64,000 nucleotides of DNA from Gemmobacter lutimaris (GCF_003570715.1 NZ_QXXQ01000012.1:1-64000); one strand, 5' to 3'; positions 1 through 8,925 are shown, numbered from the stretch's first letter. Made by a program: numbers and translations. Notes: generated by a model not told the origin, from the sequence alone.

Positions 1-105
1 GGCAGGCTCAAGGACTGGCGCCGCGTCGCCACCCGCTATGACAGATGCCCCAAGGTCTTCCTGTCAGCAGTCGCCCTCGCTGCAACCGTCATCTTCTGGC
101 TTTGA
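1..105 (+). CDS. IS5-family transposase, C-terminal end (partial)
   Basis: The first 34 codons read through in frame from the window edge and end with TGA. The peptide starts GRLKDWRRVATRYDRC and ends with a hydrophobic AATVIFWL tail, the usual C-terminus of DDE transposases of the IS5 family. In that family the enzyme cuts and joins the ends of its own element. Only the tail is present, so the catalytic residues and intactness cannot be assessed. The repeat-like sequence just downstream supports the identification. Confidence 0.75.
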   Translation, partial: GRLKDWRRVATRYDRCPKVFLSAVALAATVIFWL

Positions 106-125
106 CGATCAATGGGTCCTGACCC
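1..125 (+). mobile_element. Right end of an IS5-family insertion sequence
   Basis: The window opens inside an insertion sequence. The transposase stop codon is at 103-105, and about 5 bases later the sequence AATGGGTCCTGACCCT resembles the terminal inverted repeat of IS5-family (IS427-like) elements. The left end lies outside the window, so completeness cannot be judged. The right boundary near 125 is inferred from the repeat-like motif. Confidence 0.6.
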
Positions 126-176
126 TACATTCTTGCGCCAATTTTCGCCAAGAGCGATCTGTCGGATGGAAAATTC

Positions 177-434
177 ATGCCTGAGTTTGGCCTAGGAAAA
201 CGCCACCTGAGTGTTAGGAGCGCCTGGGAGATCGGCGAGCACGATCCTGACTGTATCGTCCTAAAACCTGATCACGATCCCATAATCCCTTCCGATGTCC
301 AGAATCCACCCGTCGTCGAAGCATTGAGGCGCGTACGGGCAAGGAAGCCCTCGTCTAACAAGAGCACGGGCTTCAATCGTGCCGAGCGGCGACGTGAGAA
401 AGCAAAAGGCAGGCGCAAGAAGAAGCGCAGTTAG
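177..434 (+). CDS. Hypothetical protein with a basic C-terminus
   Basis: An 85-residue reading frame starting MPEFGLGKRH. The first half is mixed and acidic, with several Asp-Pro pairs. The last 25 residues are strongly basic (Arg/Lys-rich) and may bind nucleic acid. I do not recognise a family. It lies next to a decayed insertion sequence and has no clear ribosome binding site, so it could be a remnant or a chance frame. Confidence 0.3.
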   Translation: MPEFGLGKRHLSVRSAWEIGEHDPDCIVLKPDHDPIIPSDVQNPPVVEALRRVRARKPSSNKSTGFNRAERRREKAKGRRKKKRS

Positions 435-1074
435 TATGGGTTGTTTGCCCTACTAACCCCGAGAATCGAACGACGCTAATTTGACCCTTGCTGCGAATGG
501 CAGCAATGAGGGCTGCGACCGCAGCATCGAAAATCGGGTTGGATGGCAGCTTTGGGCCGTTCCTGCCGTGCAAGATGCGCAGACTCTGCACCTTGAGCGG
601 CGCCGAACGGGCAGTGCCTATCAAGATCTCGAACCGGAAAAGGGCTGTAAAATCCGTTGCAGGTTCTCGACCGTTCAAAACGGTGGCATGCCCAAAAGTT
701 TTATATATTTTTCAGCATCTTAATCGAACATGCAACTGCTGGAGCGAACTTGCGGCCTGATTTGCAGGTTCGGAACCGGCGCTCATCGGCGGTCTGCTTT
801 CCAAGTCCCTTGATTCCGCCTTGTTTTCTTGGGTGTTCGGCCTTCCAGCACATTGCGTCCGCAATCCCGTCTATCGGCTTTCAACACCTATTGAAGGGGC
901 TTTTCACGGCTTACTGCATGACAGCCCGCCTCGGCGCTGAAATCTGCCTGTAATCAGTGCAAACCAATGTTTTTCTTGACCTATCCGAGGTCTTCCGGGG
1001 TCAGTTGGGATCTTCCGGGTTGACTGCAAGATTATCTGTCAAACCTCACTCAGTGTCAAACCTCAGTGATTCCG
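435..1074. other. Intergenic stretch without a supported gene
   Basis: About 640 bases between the basic hypothetical frame and tRNA-Pro. Short reading frames exist on both strands, but none has a recognisable product, a good ribosome binding site or consistent codon bias. The local composition is more AT-rich than the rest of the window, for example the TTTTATATATTTTT run near 700. This fits old transferred or decaying DNA. Confidence 0.5.
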
Positions 1075-1150
1075 TGGTCTGGGCGGCGGGGATCGAACCC
1101 GCGACCTGCGGCACCCAAAGCCGCCGCGCTGCCTCCTGCGCCACACCCAG
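1075..1150 (-). tRNA. tRNA-Pro (anticodon TGG)
   Basis: Folds into a full 76-nt cloverleaf with CCA encoded. The acceptor is CTGGGTG/CGCCCAG with one wobble pair and discriminator A. The anticodon stem is GCGGC/GCCGC with loop TTTGGGT (anticodon TGG). The T arm is GCGGG-TTCGATC-CCCGC. The C1-G72 pair and A73 are the normal proline identity elements. Confidence 0.95.
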
Positions 1151-1230
1151 AACGATGCACATTTTGAACCACAATTCGAGACACGACAATATGGCCAATG
1201 GCCATAAAAACAAGGGAAATTTTGAGGTGG

Positions 1231-1320
1231 TGGCGGAGACGAAGGGATTCGAACCCTCGAGACCCTTCCGGGCCTGCACCCTTAGCAGGGGTGTGCCTTC
1301 GACCACTCGGCCACGTCTCC
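1231..1320 (-). tRNA. tRNA-Ser (anticodon GCT)
   Basis: A 90-nt class II tRNA with a long variable arm (GCAGGCCCGGAAGGGTCTC region) and CCA encoded. The acceptor is GGAGACG/CGTCTCC with discriminator G. The anticodon loop is CTGCTAA, giving GCT, which reads AGC and AGU codons. It lies 80 bases from tRNA-Pro on the same strand. Confidence 0.96.
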
Positions 1321-1498
1321 GTCGCCCCGTATATTTTCTGGGTATCCGAGAGACAAGCAGTTTCGATGGTAAGGTGAACGAATTTTCTTTCTGGGGTGAT
1401 GACCTGAGCCCCTGAACCTCATCCATACTTTGTAAAGTCCGTCCAAGCTGATCCGCCCGCCAATGTCGAGCCGTCAAGAAGCAGGGTTCCGGCTTCGC

Positions 1499-1880
1499 TC
1501 AGGGTGACGGGCTGGTGGCGCCCCCGATTGCGTCAGCATGATCGGAACCTTGTTCTCGGTCGCACCGCGTGGCCGTTCCTCGATGTGGCATCTGCGCCAA
1601 GCCTCCCGCCTTTCGGTGCCATCCGCAAGGGCCATGAATCCGTGCCGGTTCAACCATTCCGTCCGGAACCGACCATTGCACGCTTCGATGAAGGCGTTAC
1701 AGGTGGGCTTTCCGGGGTGCGAGTAATCCAGAACCACGCCGCGCCGATAAGCCCGGAAGTCCATGTCGCGCGGGACGAGCTTGCGACCTGATCGGCCGAC
1801 ACGGTCTGCGGATAGCCGACCTTTCGGTACAGCCGGCCGAGTGTGGACACACCGATAGCCAAAGCGCACTCGCGTCCCTC
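1499..1880 (-). pseudogene. IS3-family transposase remnant, at least two frameshifts
   Basis: The minus strand encodes the end of an IS3-family OrfB integrase split over three frames. One frame carries the GYPQTV-SADQ block, the next RRGVVLDYSHPGKPTCNAF through the WRRCHIEERP block, and the last a GGATSPSP terminus. The first shift is at about 1787, where a missing G changes the Asp-Gln-Gly context. The second is in the C run at 1521-1525. These blocks correspond to the last third of the rve domain. The 5' half is missing, and conserved residues are altered (TCNAF for TDNAF). A TGACCTGAGCCCC sequence at 1400 may be the old element end. The gene is not functional. Confidence 0.85.
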
Positions 1881-2143
1881 ATATCTGCCGGATGCGCGCC
1901 ACGCTCGGCCTCGTTCGACATCATATCCCAACGACACCACGGCCTGCCGGGTGCTGAAGGTGGGCGGTTTTCGGGGCCTCAAGGCAGGCGAGACCTTCGT
2001 AATGCATTGCATGGCATGGCATCGCCGAAAGACTGCCCGCCTTTTGTCCGAGAAAACCGCCAGAACACGAATGACTGGTGGAACGGTATACTGCACCCAG
2101 CAGCGCAAACCACCCAACCGCATGTTATCATTTCTTGATTGAG

Positions 2144-2220
2144 TGGTGGCGAGGGGGGGATTTGAACCCCCGACCCCACGATTATGAGTCGTGTGCTCTA
2201 ACCAACTGAGCTACCTAGCC
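2144..2220 (-). tRNA. tRNA-Met, elongator (anticodon CAT)
   Basis: A 77-nt cloverleaf with CCA encoded. The anticodon stem is CACGA/TCGTG with loop CTCATAA, and the T arm is GGGGG-TTCAAAT-CCCCC. The GGGTC variable loop and the 5' half (GGCTAGGTAGCTCAG) resemble the E. coli elongator tRNA-Met. The acceptor stem GGCTAGG/CCTCGCC has one mismatch, U4 opposite C69, which is unusual for a needed elongator tRNA. Confidence 0.9.
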
Positions 2221-2290
2221 ACTGGCGCGGTTCCTAGTGAAGCGCGGCGGGGAGGTCAAGCGGGAATCGCAACTTTTCTCACCTGCCGCT

Positions 2291-4294
2291 TCAGCCATGC
2301 GCCACGCGCGGCCGCCCCGAGGCGGTGACACTGAGCGTGGCTTCCAGAAACATGCGGTTGCCCTCCACCTCGGCCTCGCGGATATCGCGGTGGGTGGCGA
2401 TATGCACGTCCTCGGCACCGGCACGGGCGGCGCGGCTGCGCGCCTCGTCGGCAAGTGCGGTCTCCAGCGCGGCCATGGCGGAATCAGCACTGGAAAACAG
2501 CACGTTGCCGGCGGGCAGATGGGCAATGAAGCGCCCTTCTCCGGGGCTGGTGACAAGGCCGGTGGCGCGCTGGCTGACCTGGCCGACCACGGCGCCAATG
2601 GCATTGGCAACCCCGGCATGTTCCGGCAGGATCATCCGGCTGCCCAGCCGATCCCCGACCGCGCCGTAATAAAAGGGCGCCGAGGCGCCGAGGCCGATCA
2701 CCGGCACCGCCAGCCGCAGCCCCAGATCGACCACGCCGCGATGCCGCACCAGCCCTTGCCGGGTCAGCAGGTGACGGGCAAGCACCTCGGGCGCCTCACC
2801 TGCGAAAGCCGGGTCTTCGGCGAAGGCGGCCTCCAGCAGGCAATCAATGGTCTGCGCGGTCAATTGATCGACGATCATCCGCGCCAGAACCGCAGGATCG
2901 GTGGCGAAACGCTCGCCCCGGCCTGTCCGCCGCCGTCCCAGCAGGCGCAGCGCCTTTTCGGCGGCTGCGGCATCCCAGTCGGCCAGACCGCCCAGAACGT
3001 GACTGGCATCCGAAGGGGTGACGCCGGAAATCATCACCAGCCCGCGCGCGACAAGCCGGTCCATCGCCGCCACCTCCAGCCGCGAGGTTATGGGGCGGGC
3101 CATCGGCATCGGCACGTCAATCCGCGCAAGCAGCGCGGCCTCCCGCGCGGTCAGCCCGCCGGTCTGGCCCTGCATCGGGATGACGAAACGCCCGTCGAAA
3201 TCGCCCGACACCTCAGCCGACAGCGCGCGGTCCAGTGCCGCATGCACCATCTCCGCATGATCGACAGCCAGAAGCGAGACGGGCACCAGCCGCCGGGGGC
3301 CAAGCCGCAACCCGCCCTCAAGCCCTGCTTGCAGCAGATGCACCTCTGAATCGCCACCAAGGCCGGTGGTGCGCATCGCCACGGCCTCGACCATGGTGCG
3401 AAAGCCGCCGACGCGGGCGCCTTCGGGGTCGATCTCGGGCAACCCGTCTTTCAGCAGAGCTACATCAGTGGTGGTGCCACCGATATCGGAGACCAGCGCA
3501 TCAGGCTCGCCCGTCAGCCAGCGCGCGCCGACGATGCTGGCGGCGGGGCCGGAGAGGATGGTTTCAATAGGACGCTCCCGCACCATCGCGGCGGAAATCA
3601 GCGCCCCGTCGCCGCGCACCACCATCAGCGGCGCGTCGATGCCCACGGCGGCCAGATGCCGCTCGCAGGCCGCGACCAGCCGGTCGATCATCCCGATCAG
3701 CCGCGCATTCAGAACGGCGGTCAGCGCGCGTTTCGGGCCGTTCAGCCCGGCCGAAAGCTCGTGCGAGCAGGTCACCGGCCGCCCGGTCGCCGCCCGGATC
3801 GCGGCACGCGCCGCGACCTCATGTGCCGGGTTGCGGGTGGCAAAACGCGCGGCCACGGCAAAGCCCATGACATCGGGGGCGAGCCGCGCGGCTTCAGCCT
3901 CCAGCGTGGCAAGATCCAGCGGTGCGGATTCGGCACCGGAATGTTCATGCCCGCCCGCCAGACGGATCACCGGATCGCCGCCCAAAGCCTCGGTCAGCCC
4001 GCCGCGTTCAAGATCGGCGGTATCGAAACCGATGAACACCAGCGCGACGCGGCCGCCCTGCCCTTCAACCAGCGCATTGGTGGCGAGCGTCGTGGACAGC
4101 GACACCATCGCCACATCGGCGGGTGCGACCTGCGCCACCGCCAGTGCCGCATCGACGGCGCGTCCAATCCCGAGGCTGAGGTCGCCGCGCGTGGTCAGCG
4201 ATTTCGCCTTGCCCACCACCTGCGTCGCTGCCTCGTCCATGATCGCCGCATCGGTGTAGGTGCCGCCCGTATCCACGCCCAGAAGATATTTCAT
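2291..4294 (-). CDS. Hydantoinase/oxoprolinase family protein, HyuA-like
   Basis: A 667-residue protein of the HyuA family (ATP-dependent N-methylhydantoinase A / 5-oxoprolinase, actin-like fold). The start MKYLLGVDTGGTYTDAA matches the N-terminal phosphate-binding motif GVDTGGT. A second ATPase motif, SDIGGTTTDVAL, lies near residue 270. The ATG at 4294 has an AGGAAC-type ribosome binding site; an upstream in-frame ATG would add 33 unrelated residues. Family members hydrolyse five-membered cyclic amides with ATP, usually together with a HyuB subunit. No hyuB is adjacent, so the substrate is unknown. The gene is transcribed divergently from the selD fusion, 144 bases away. Confidence 0.85.
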   Translation of the reverse strand: MKYLLGVDTGGTYTDAAIMDEAATQVVGKAKSLTTRGDLSLGIGRAVDAALAVAQVAPADVAMVSLSTTLATNALVEGQGGRVALVFIGFDTADLERGGLTEALGGDPVIRLAGGHEHSGAESAPLDLATLEAEAARLAPDVMGFAVAARFATRNPAHEVAARAAIRAATGRPVTCSHELSAGLNGPKRALTAVLNARLIGMIDRLVAACERHLAAVGIDAPLMVVRGDGALISAAMVRERPIETILSGPAASIVGARWLTGEPDALVSDIGGTTTDVALLKDGLPEIDPEGARVGGFRTMVEAVAMRTTGLGGDSEVHLLQAGLEGGLRLGPRRLVPVSLLAVDHAEMVHAALDRALSAEVSGDFDGRFVIPMQGQTGGLTAREAALLARIDVPMPMARPITSRLEVAAMDRLVARGLVMISGVTPSDASHVLGGLADWDAAAAEKALRLLGRRRTGRGERFATDPAVLARMIVDQLTAQTIDCLLEAAFAEDPAFAGEAPEVLARHLLTRQGLVRHRGVVDLGLRLAVPVIGLGASAPFYYGAVGDRLGSRMILPEHAGVANAIGAVVGQVSQRATGLVTSPGEGRFIAHLPAGNVLFSSADSAMAALETALADEARSRAARAGAEDVHIATHRDIREAEVEGNRMFLEATLSVTASGRPRVAHG

Positions 4295-4438
4295 GTCTCG
4301 CCGTTCCTGTTCCGTCTCTTTCCGATAGCCGCCGCACGGGGACTGGTCATCCCCGCCTGCGACCCAAGATGTCGCAGCCGCGCCTCTCGCCATGGCCCTT
4401 GGAGGCAGATAGGCTGCGGCAGGCGCGACGGGGGCAGG

Positions 4439-6628
4439 ATGCAGGGTTTACCGCAAACAAAGGATCTGGTGTTGGTGGGCGGCGGCCATGCGCATGCGCT
4501 GGTGCTGCGGATGTGGGGGATGCGGCCGCTTCCCGGCGCACGGCTGACCGTGATCAACCCCGGCCCGGTGGCGCCCTATACCGGCATGCTGCCCGGCCTG
4601 ATCGCCGGGCATTACCGGCGCGACGAAATCATGATCGACCTTGTGCCTCTGGCACGTTTTGCCGGGGCAAGGGTGATCCTTGACCGGGCTGTGGGGATCG
4701 ACCGCACCAGCCGCCATGTGCTGCTGGAGGGGCGCGGGCCGATCGCCTATGACATCGCCTCGGTCGACATCGGCATTGGCTCGGGCCTGCCCGAGCTTCC
4801 GGGCTATGCCGCGCATGGCGTTTCTGCCAAGCCTTTGGGTGCCTATGCCGAGGCGTGGGAGTCCTTCGTCGCCCGCGCCCTGCCCGCCCCGCGCGTGGTG
4901 ATCGTGGGCGCCGGGGTCGGCGGGGTCGAACTGGCGCTGGCCTCGGCGCATCGGCTGCGCGGTGCTGGCACAACCCCACAGGTCACGCTGCTGGAGCGCG
5001 AGGCAACCGCCCTTCCCCATATCGGCGCAGGTGCGCGTGCCGCCCTGCTGGCAGAACTGACGCGCGAGGGTGTGACGCTGCTGACCGGCGCTACGCCTGC
5101 GCGGATCGGGGTGGACAGCGTGACGCTGACCGACGGGCGCCAGCTACCCTCGGATTTCACGCTTTCCGTCGCCGGGTCGCGGCCGCAGGGCTGGCTTGCG
5201 GAAACCGGGCTGGATCTGCACGAGGGCTTCATCACCGTCGGCCCGACGCTGCAAAGTTCGGACCCTGCGATCTTTGCCGCAGGGGATTGCGCGCATCTGT
5301 CCCATGCGCCCCGCCCCAAAGCCGGGGTCTTCGCGGTGCGCGAAGCGCCGGTGCTGCTGCATAACCTGCGCGTGGCTCTGGCAGAAACCGGCACAATGCG
5401 CCCCTATCAGCCGCAACGCGATTACCTGAAGCTGGTCTCGACCGGGCGGCGGAACGCGGTGGCCGACAAATTCGGGCTGCGGCTGTCGCATCCGCTGCTT
5501 TGGCGCTGGAAAGACCGGATCGACCGCGCCTTCATGGCGAAATTCGCGGCCTACCCTGCGATGCCGCAGCCAGCCCTGCCGCAACCCGCCGCCGCCGGTC
5601 TGGCCGAGGCGCTGGGACCGAAACCCCTGTGTGGGGGCTGTGGGGCGAAGGTGGGGGCGGGCACGCTGGCGAGGGCACTGGCGCGGCTGCCCGGCGCGAC
5701 CGACCCCGACATCCTCACCGGCCCCGGCGACGATGCGGCGGTGATCCGGCGCGGCACGGGGTTCGAGGTGCTGACTACCGATCATCTGCGCGCCTTCAGC
5801 CTCGATCCCGGCATCATGGCCCGCATCACCGCGCTGCATGCGATGGGCGATGTCTGGGCCATGGGCGCCACCCCGCGCGCGGCACTGGCGCAGATCACCC
5901 TGCCTCGCCTGTCAGACCGGCTTCAGGCGGAAATGCTGGCCGAGATCATGGCCATGGCCGGCGCCGCCTTCGCCGAGGCGGGGGCGACCATCATCGGCGG
6001 GCATACCAGCATCGGCGCGGAACTGACGCTGGGCTTCACCGTCACCGGCGAAGCCACGCAAATACGTCGCAAGGGCGGCGCGCAACCGGGTGACGCGATC
6101 CTGCTGACCAAACCCTTAGGCACCGGCACCATTCTGGCGGCCGAGATGGCGGGCACCCGCCTGTCAGGCGGTCTGCTGGGCGAGGCTTATGCGGCGGCTC
6201 TGGTCTCGATGACCACCGCGCCTTTGGCAGCGGCAAAGCTGCTGGCAACCGAGGCGCGGGCGCTGACAGATGTGACAGGATTCGGCCTTGCCGGGCATCT
6301 GCTGGAGATCTGCGAGGCCTCGGGCACTGGTGCCGAACTGGTGCTGGATGCCCTGCCTCTGCTGCCCGGCGCGAAGGCTCTGGCGGCCGTAGGCGTGGCC
6401 TCGACGCTGGCACCATCGAACCGCGCGCTGCTGGTCGGGCGGCTGAACGCGCCTGCAAACCGGCCGGAAACAGCGCTTCTGTTCGATCCGCAGACTTCAG
6501 GCGGGTTTCTGGCAACCGTGCCTGAGGATCGGGCAGAGGCGGTGGTTCAGGCGATGCACGCGGCCGGAAGCCCGGCGCAGCGCATCGGCACCATCACCGA
6601 CGGCCCGCCGCGCATCGTGGCGCGCTAA
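4439..6628 (+). CDS. selD: Selenide, water dikinase fused to an N-terminal FAD/NAD(P) oxidoreductase
   Basis: A 729-residue fusion. Residues 1 to about 380 form a pyridine-nucleotide-disulfide/NDH-2-like flavoprotein: the dinucleotide fold LVLVGGGHAHALVL at the N-terminus, a second VVIVGAGVGGVELAL fold, and the FAD-binding FAAGDCAHL. From about residue 390 the protein is SelD, which makes selenophosphate from selenide and ATP. The catalytic pair appears as Cys401 and Lys404 in GGCGAKV, matching E. coli Cys17/Lys20. The later GGHTS and DPQTSGG motifs are also typical. The enzyme is Cys-type, not selenocysteine-type. The flavin domain may supply reduced selenium; that is inference. The ATG at 4439 was chosen because the flavin fold starts at once. 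Confidence 0.93.
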   Translation: MQGLPQTKDLVLVGGGHAHALVLRMWGMRPLPGARLTVINPGPVAPYTGMLPGLIAGHYRRDEIMIDLVPLARFAGARVILDRAVGIDRTSRHVLLEGRGPIAYDIASVDIGIGSGLPELPGYAAHGVSAKPLGAYAEAWESFVARALPAPRVVIVGAGVGGVELALASAHRLRGAGTTPQVTLLEREATALPHIGAGARAALLAELTREGVTLLTGATPARIGVDSVTLTDGRQLPSDFTLSVAGSRPQGWLAETGLDLHEGFITVGPTLQSSDPAIFAAGDCAHLSHAPRPKAGVFAVREAPVLLHNLRVALAETGTMRPYQPQRDYLKLVSTGRRNAVADKFGLRLSHPLLWRWKDRIDRAFMAKFAAYPAMPQPALPQPAAAGLAEALGPKPLCGGCGAKVGAGTLARALARLPGATDPDILTGPGDDAAVIRRGTGFEVLTTDHLRAFSLDPGIMARITALHAMGDVWAMGATPRAALAQITLPRLSDRLQAEMLAEIMAMAGAAFAEAGATIIGGHTSIGAELTLGFTVTGEATQIRRKGGAQPGDAILLTKPLGTGTILAAEMAGTRLSGGLLGEAYAAALVSMTTAPLAAAKLLATEARALTDVTGFGLAGHLLEICEASGTGAELVLDALPLLPGAKALAAVGVASTLAPSNRALLVGRLNAPANRPETALLFDPQTSGGFLATVPEDRAEAVVQAMHAAGSPAQRIGTITDGPPRIVAR

Positions 6629-6631
6629 GGA

Positions 6632-7222
6632 TCAGGGCAGGAAGATCGGCGTCCGGTCACCGCTGGAATAGCGGCGCAGCACTGCCGGATAAAGCCGGTG
6701 TTCCTGCACCAGCACCCGCGCCGCAAGGTCATCGGCGCTGTCGCCCGCCAACACCGGCACCCGCGCCTGACCAAGGATCGGGCCGTCATCCAGCACCGCC
6801 GTCACCTCATGCACCGTGCAGCCCGCCTCCGCATCGCCCGCGTCAATCGCGCGCTGATGGGTGTGCAGGCCGGGATATTTCGGCAGGAGCGAGGGGTGGA
6901 TGTTCAGCATCCGCCCTTCGAACCGGCTAACAAAAGCCGGGGTCAGCACCCGCATGAAGCCCGCGAGGCACAAGATATCCGGCTCCGCCGCCTCGATATG
7001 TTTCAGAAGTTCGGCCTCGAAGCCCGCGCGGTCCCTGCCGAAGGGGCGGTGATCCACCGCCGCCATCGTAATCCCGGACGCTGCCGCTTTCGCCAGCCCA
7101 CCCGCGCCCGGATCGTTCGACGCGACCAGAACCGCGCGCGCCGGGTGATCGCCGGTCATCGAATTGACCAGCGCCACCATGTTGGAGCCACCCCCGGAAA
7201 TCAGGATGGCGACGCGCTTCAC
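6632..7222 (-). CDS. purN: Phosphoribosylglycinamide formyltransferase (GART)
   Basis: A 196-residue protein that transfers a formyl group from 10-formyl-THF to GAR, the third step of purine synthesis. It starts [15 protein letters not shown] on a GTG codon. The catalytic region is visible as the Asn/His of [18 protein letters not shown] and the Asp of [11 protein letters not shown]. The GTG at 7222 overlaps the purM stop by four bases (GTGA), so the two genes are translationally coupled. Length matches the family, about 190-215 residues. The stop is three bases from the converging selD stop. Confidence 0.96.
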   Translation of the reverse strand: MKRVAILISGGGSNMVALVNSMTGDHPARAVLVASNDPGAGGLAKAAASGITMAAVDHRPFGRDRAGFEAELLKHIEAAEPDILCLAGFMRVLTPAFVSRFEGRMLNIHPSLLPKYPGLHTHQRAIDAGDAEAGCTVHEVTAVLDDGPILGQARVPVLAGDSADDLAARVLVQEHRLYPAVLRRYSSGDRTPIFLP

Positions 7223-8265
7223 AGCAGGCGGCCCTTGTAGATCACGCCCTCGCCCGCCACCACGCGGCCCATGCGGCAGACCGTCTCGCCCTCGGTGCGC
7301 AGCAGTGCCTCGATTTCGTCCGCGCGGTCGGCGGCGACCGCCAGCATCATGCCGATGCCGCAGTTGAAGGTCTTGAGCAGCTCCGGCTCGCTCATCCCCG
7401 CGGTTTCCGCCAGCCAGCGGAACACCGGCGGCAGGGTCCATGCACCAAGGTCGATCTCGCAGGCCAGCCCCTCGGGCAGCACGCGGGGCGGGTTCTCGGT
7501 CAGGCCGCCGCCAGTGATATGGGCCAGCGCATGCACGCCGCCCGCCCGCACCGCCTTCAGCGACTGTTTCACATAAAGCCGCGTCGGCGCCAGCAGGGCC
7601 GCGCCCAGAGTGCCCTCGCTGAAGGGCGAGGCGGCATCCCAACCAAGACCCGACAGTTCCACCACCTTGCGCACGAAGCTGTAGCCGTTGGAATGAACCC
7701 CGTTGGAACCCAGCCCCAGCAGCACGTCGCCCTCGGCCACAGCCTTCGGCAGATCCTCGCCGCGTTCCATCGCGCCGACCGCGAAACCGGCAAGGTCGAA
7801 ATCGCCCTTGTGATACATGCCCGGCATTTCGGCCGTCTCGCCGCCGATCAGCGCGCAGCCCGACTGAACGCAGCCCTCTGCAATGCCCTCGACGATGCGG
7901 GCGGCCTGATCCACGTCCAGCTTGCCGGTGGCAAAGTAATCAAGGAAGAACAGCGGCTCGGCGCCTTGGCAGACCAGATCGTTGACACACATCGCCACGA
8001 GGTCGATCCCGATCGTATCGACATTGCCGGTGTCGATGGCAATGCGCAGCTTGGTGCCCACGCCATCGGTGGCGCCAACAAGGATCGGGTCGTTGTAGCC
8101 CGCCGCCTTCAGATCGAACAACGCACCAAAGCCGCCCAGCCCCGAAACGGTGCCCGAACGGTTGGTGCGCTTCGCCGCCGGTTTGATGCGTTCCACCAGC
8201 GCATTGCCCGCGTCGATGTCCACACCGGCGTCGGCATAGGTCAGTCCGTTCTTCTGCGTGGTCAT
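7219..8265 (-). CDS. purM: Phosphoribosylformylglycinamidine cyclo-ligase (AIR synthetase)
   Basis: A 348-residue enzyme closing the imidazole ring of AIR in purine synthesis. The start [20 protein letters not shown] is typical for alphaproteobacteria. [10 protein letters not shown] and [11 protein letters not shown] are family signatures, and [13 protein letters not shown] lies in the C-terminal half. The ATG at 8265 has a GAGGGG ribosome binding site; an earlier in-frame ATG lacks one. It forms a two-gene operon with purN through a 4-base overlap. Confidence 0.97.
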   Translation of the reverse strand: MTTQKNGLTYADAGVDIDAGNALVERIKPAAKRTNRSGTVSGLGGFGALFDLKAAGYNDPILVGATDGVGTKLRIAIDTGNVDTIGIDLVAMCVNDLVCQGAEPLFFLDYFATGKLDVDQAARIVEGIAEGCVQSGCALIGGETAEMPGMYHKGDFDLAGFAVGAMERGEDLPKAVAEGDVLLGLGSNGVHSNGYSFVRKVVELSGLGWDAASPFSEGTLGAALLAPTRLYVKQSLKAVRAGGVHALAHITGGGLTENPPRVLPEGLACEIDLGAWTLPPVFRWLAETAGMSEPELLKTFNCGIGMMLAVAADRADEIEALLRTEGETVCRMGRVVAGEGVIYKGRLL

Positions 8266-8394
8266 GGCGGGCCCCTCGTCACGGCGATTCATCCGGCCCT
8301 GCGCTTACCGCAAGGCGGCCAGCGGGACCAGAGGAAACAGCCCCCGCCCGCAGACTTGACCCCCTGCCCCCTTGTGCTAAACGCAAGATCGGCC

Positions 8395-8470
8395 GGGCCT
8401 GTAGCTCAATGGTCAGAGCAGGGCGCTCATAACGCCTTGGTTGGGGGTTCGAGTCCCTCCGGGCCTACCA
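8395..8470 (+). tRNA. tRNA-Ile (anticodon CAT, lysidine-modified type)
   Basis: A 76-nt cloverleaf with CCA encoded. The acceptor is GGGCCTG/CGGGCCT, the anticodon stem GGGCG/CGCCT with loop CTCATAA, and the T arm GGGGG-TTCGAGT-CCCTC. With an elongator tRNA-Met-like gene at 2144, the TGGTT variable loop and GGGC acceptor suggest the AUA-reading isoleucine tRNA whose C34 is converted to lysidine by TilS. Automated annotation often calls it Met. Integrase remnants lie just downstream, so its 3' end is a likely old attachment site. Confidence 0.88.
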
Positions 8471-8477
8471 TTCGCCT

Positions 8478-8526
8478 TTTTCATGCGTCCAGAGCCGCCC
8501 GACACATCGGCTTAGACGCATGAAAA
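8478..8526. repeat. 12-bp perfect inverted repeat next to tRNA-Ile
   Basis: TTTTCATGCGTC at 8478-8489 is matched by GACGCATGAAAA at 8515-8526 around a 25-base spacer. It starts eight bases after the tRNA CCA end. It could be the tRNA terminator or an integrase/excisionase arm site of the lost element. It has no coding potential. Confidence 0.6.
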
Positions 8527-8611
8527 CAAGGCATTTTTGATAGATGATCTTTTTCATTTGCCCCTATACGTCCATACGATTGCTGGTATCGGGCGGCGAG
8601 ACGATACCAAC

Positions 8612-8709
8612 ATGACTTTGACCGACAATGCCTGCAAGAATGCCAAGTCTTCAAAAACAGCGCGGAAGATGTCGGACGGGGGGACCGTTACCTCTTTGTG
8701 ACCCCAACC
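8612..8709 (+). pseudogene. Remnant of a P4-type tyrosine integrase N-terminus
   Basis: From the ATG at 8612 the frame reads MTLTDNACKNAKSSKTARKM followed by SDGG, then stops. A shift by one base in the G run at about 8679-8684 gives RYLFVTP. Together these match the start of DUF4102-type integrases (LTDTACKNAKxxxKxxKLxDGGGLYLxVTP). Everything after about 33 residues, including the catalytic domain, is missing. It lies 142 bases after the tRNA-Ile 3' end, the normal place for such an integrase. Confidence 0.65.
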
Positions 8710-8711
8710 GT

Positions 8712-8878
8712 CTCGGCATCAATGCCGCGCTGCTGCGTGGGCCTGAAAACGAGCACAAAACCCTGGCGGAGCATGAAGAAATCCGCCCCTGATCGGCCAG
8801 AAAGGCCCGGAGGGCGCAGTGAATGCCATGCGCCGCCATCTGGACAGGTCGAGCGAAATGTATCGCTACGAAAGGTGA
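8712..8878 (+). pseudogene. 3' remnant of a GntR/FadR-family regulator (FCD domain)
   Basis: Two frames together give the C-terminal helix region of an FCD ligand-binding domain. 8712-8783 reads LGINAALLRGPENEHKTLAE then HEEI. After a frameshift, 8789-8878 reads LIGQKGPEGAVNAMRRHLDR then SSEMYRYER and a stop. The EH...EEI...A..AMRRHL pattern is typical of GntR regulators. The DNA-binding domain is absent. It abuts the integrase remnant, so the junction is probably a deletion scar. Confidence 0.6.
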
Positions 8879-8925
8879 CCGGGCGCCACAGGGGCGCCCG
8901 GATCGGGTATCGGCGGGATTTCGGG

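Noticed and set aside
957-1477. Short reading frames over tRNA-Pro and tRNA-Ser
   Set aside because: Both strands are occupied by clear tRNA folds, so the frames are accidental.
2237-3349. 370-codon open frame opposite the hydantoinase-like gene
   Set aside because: Antisense to a well-supported HyuA-type protein and without a ribosome binding site.
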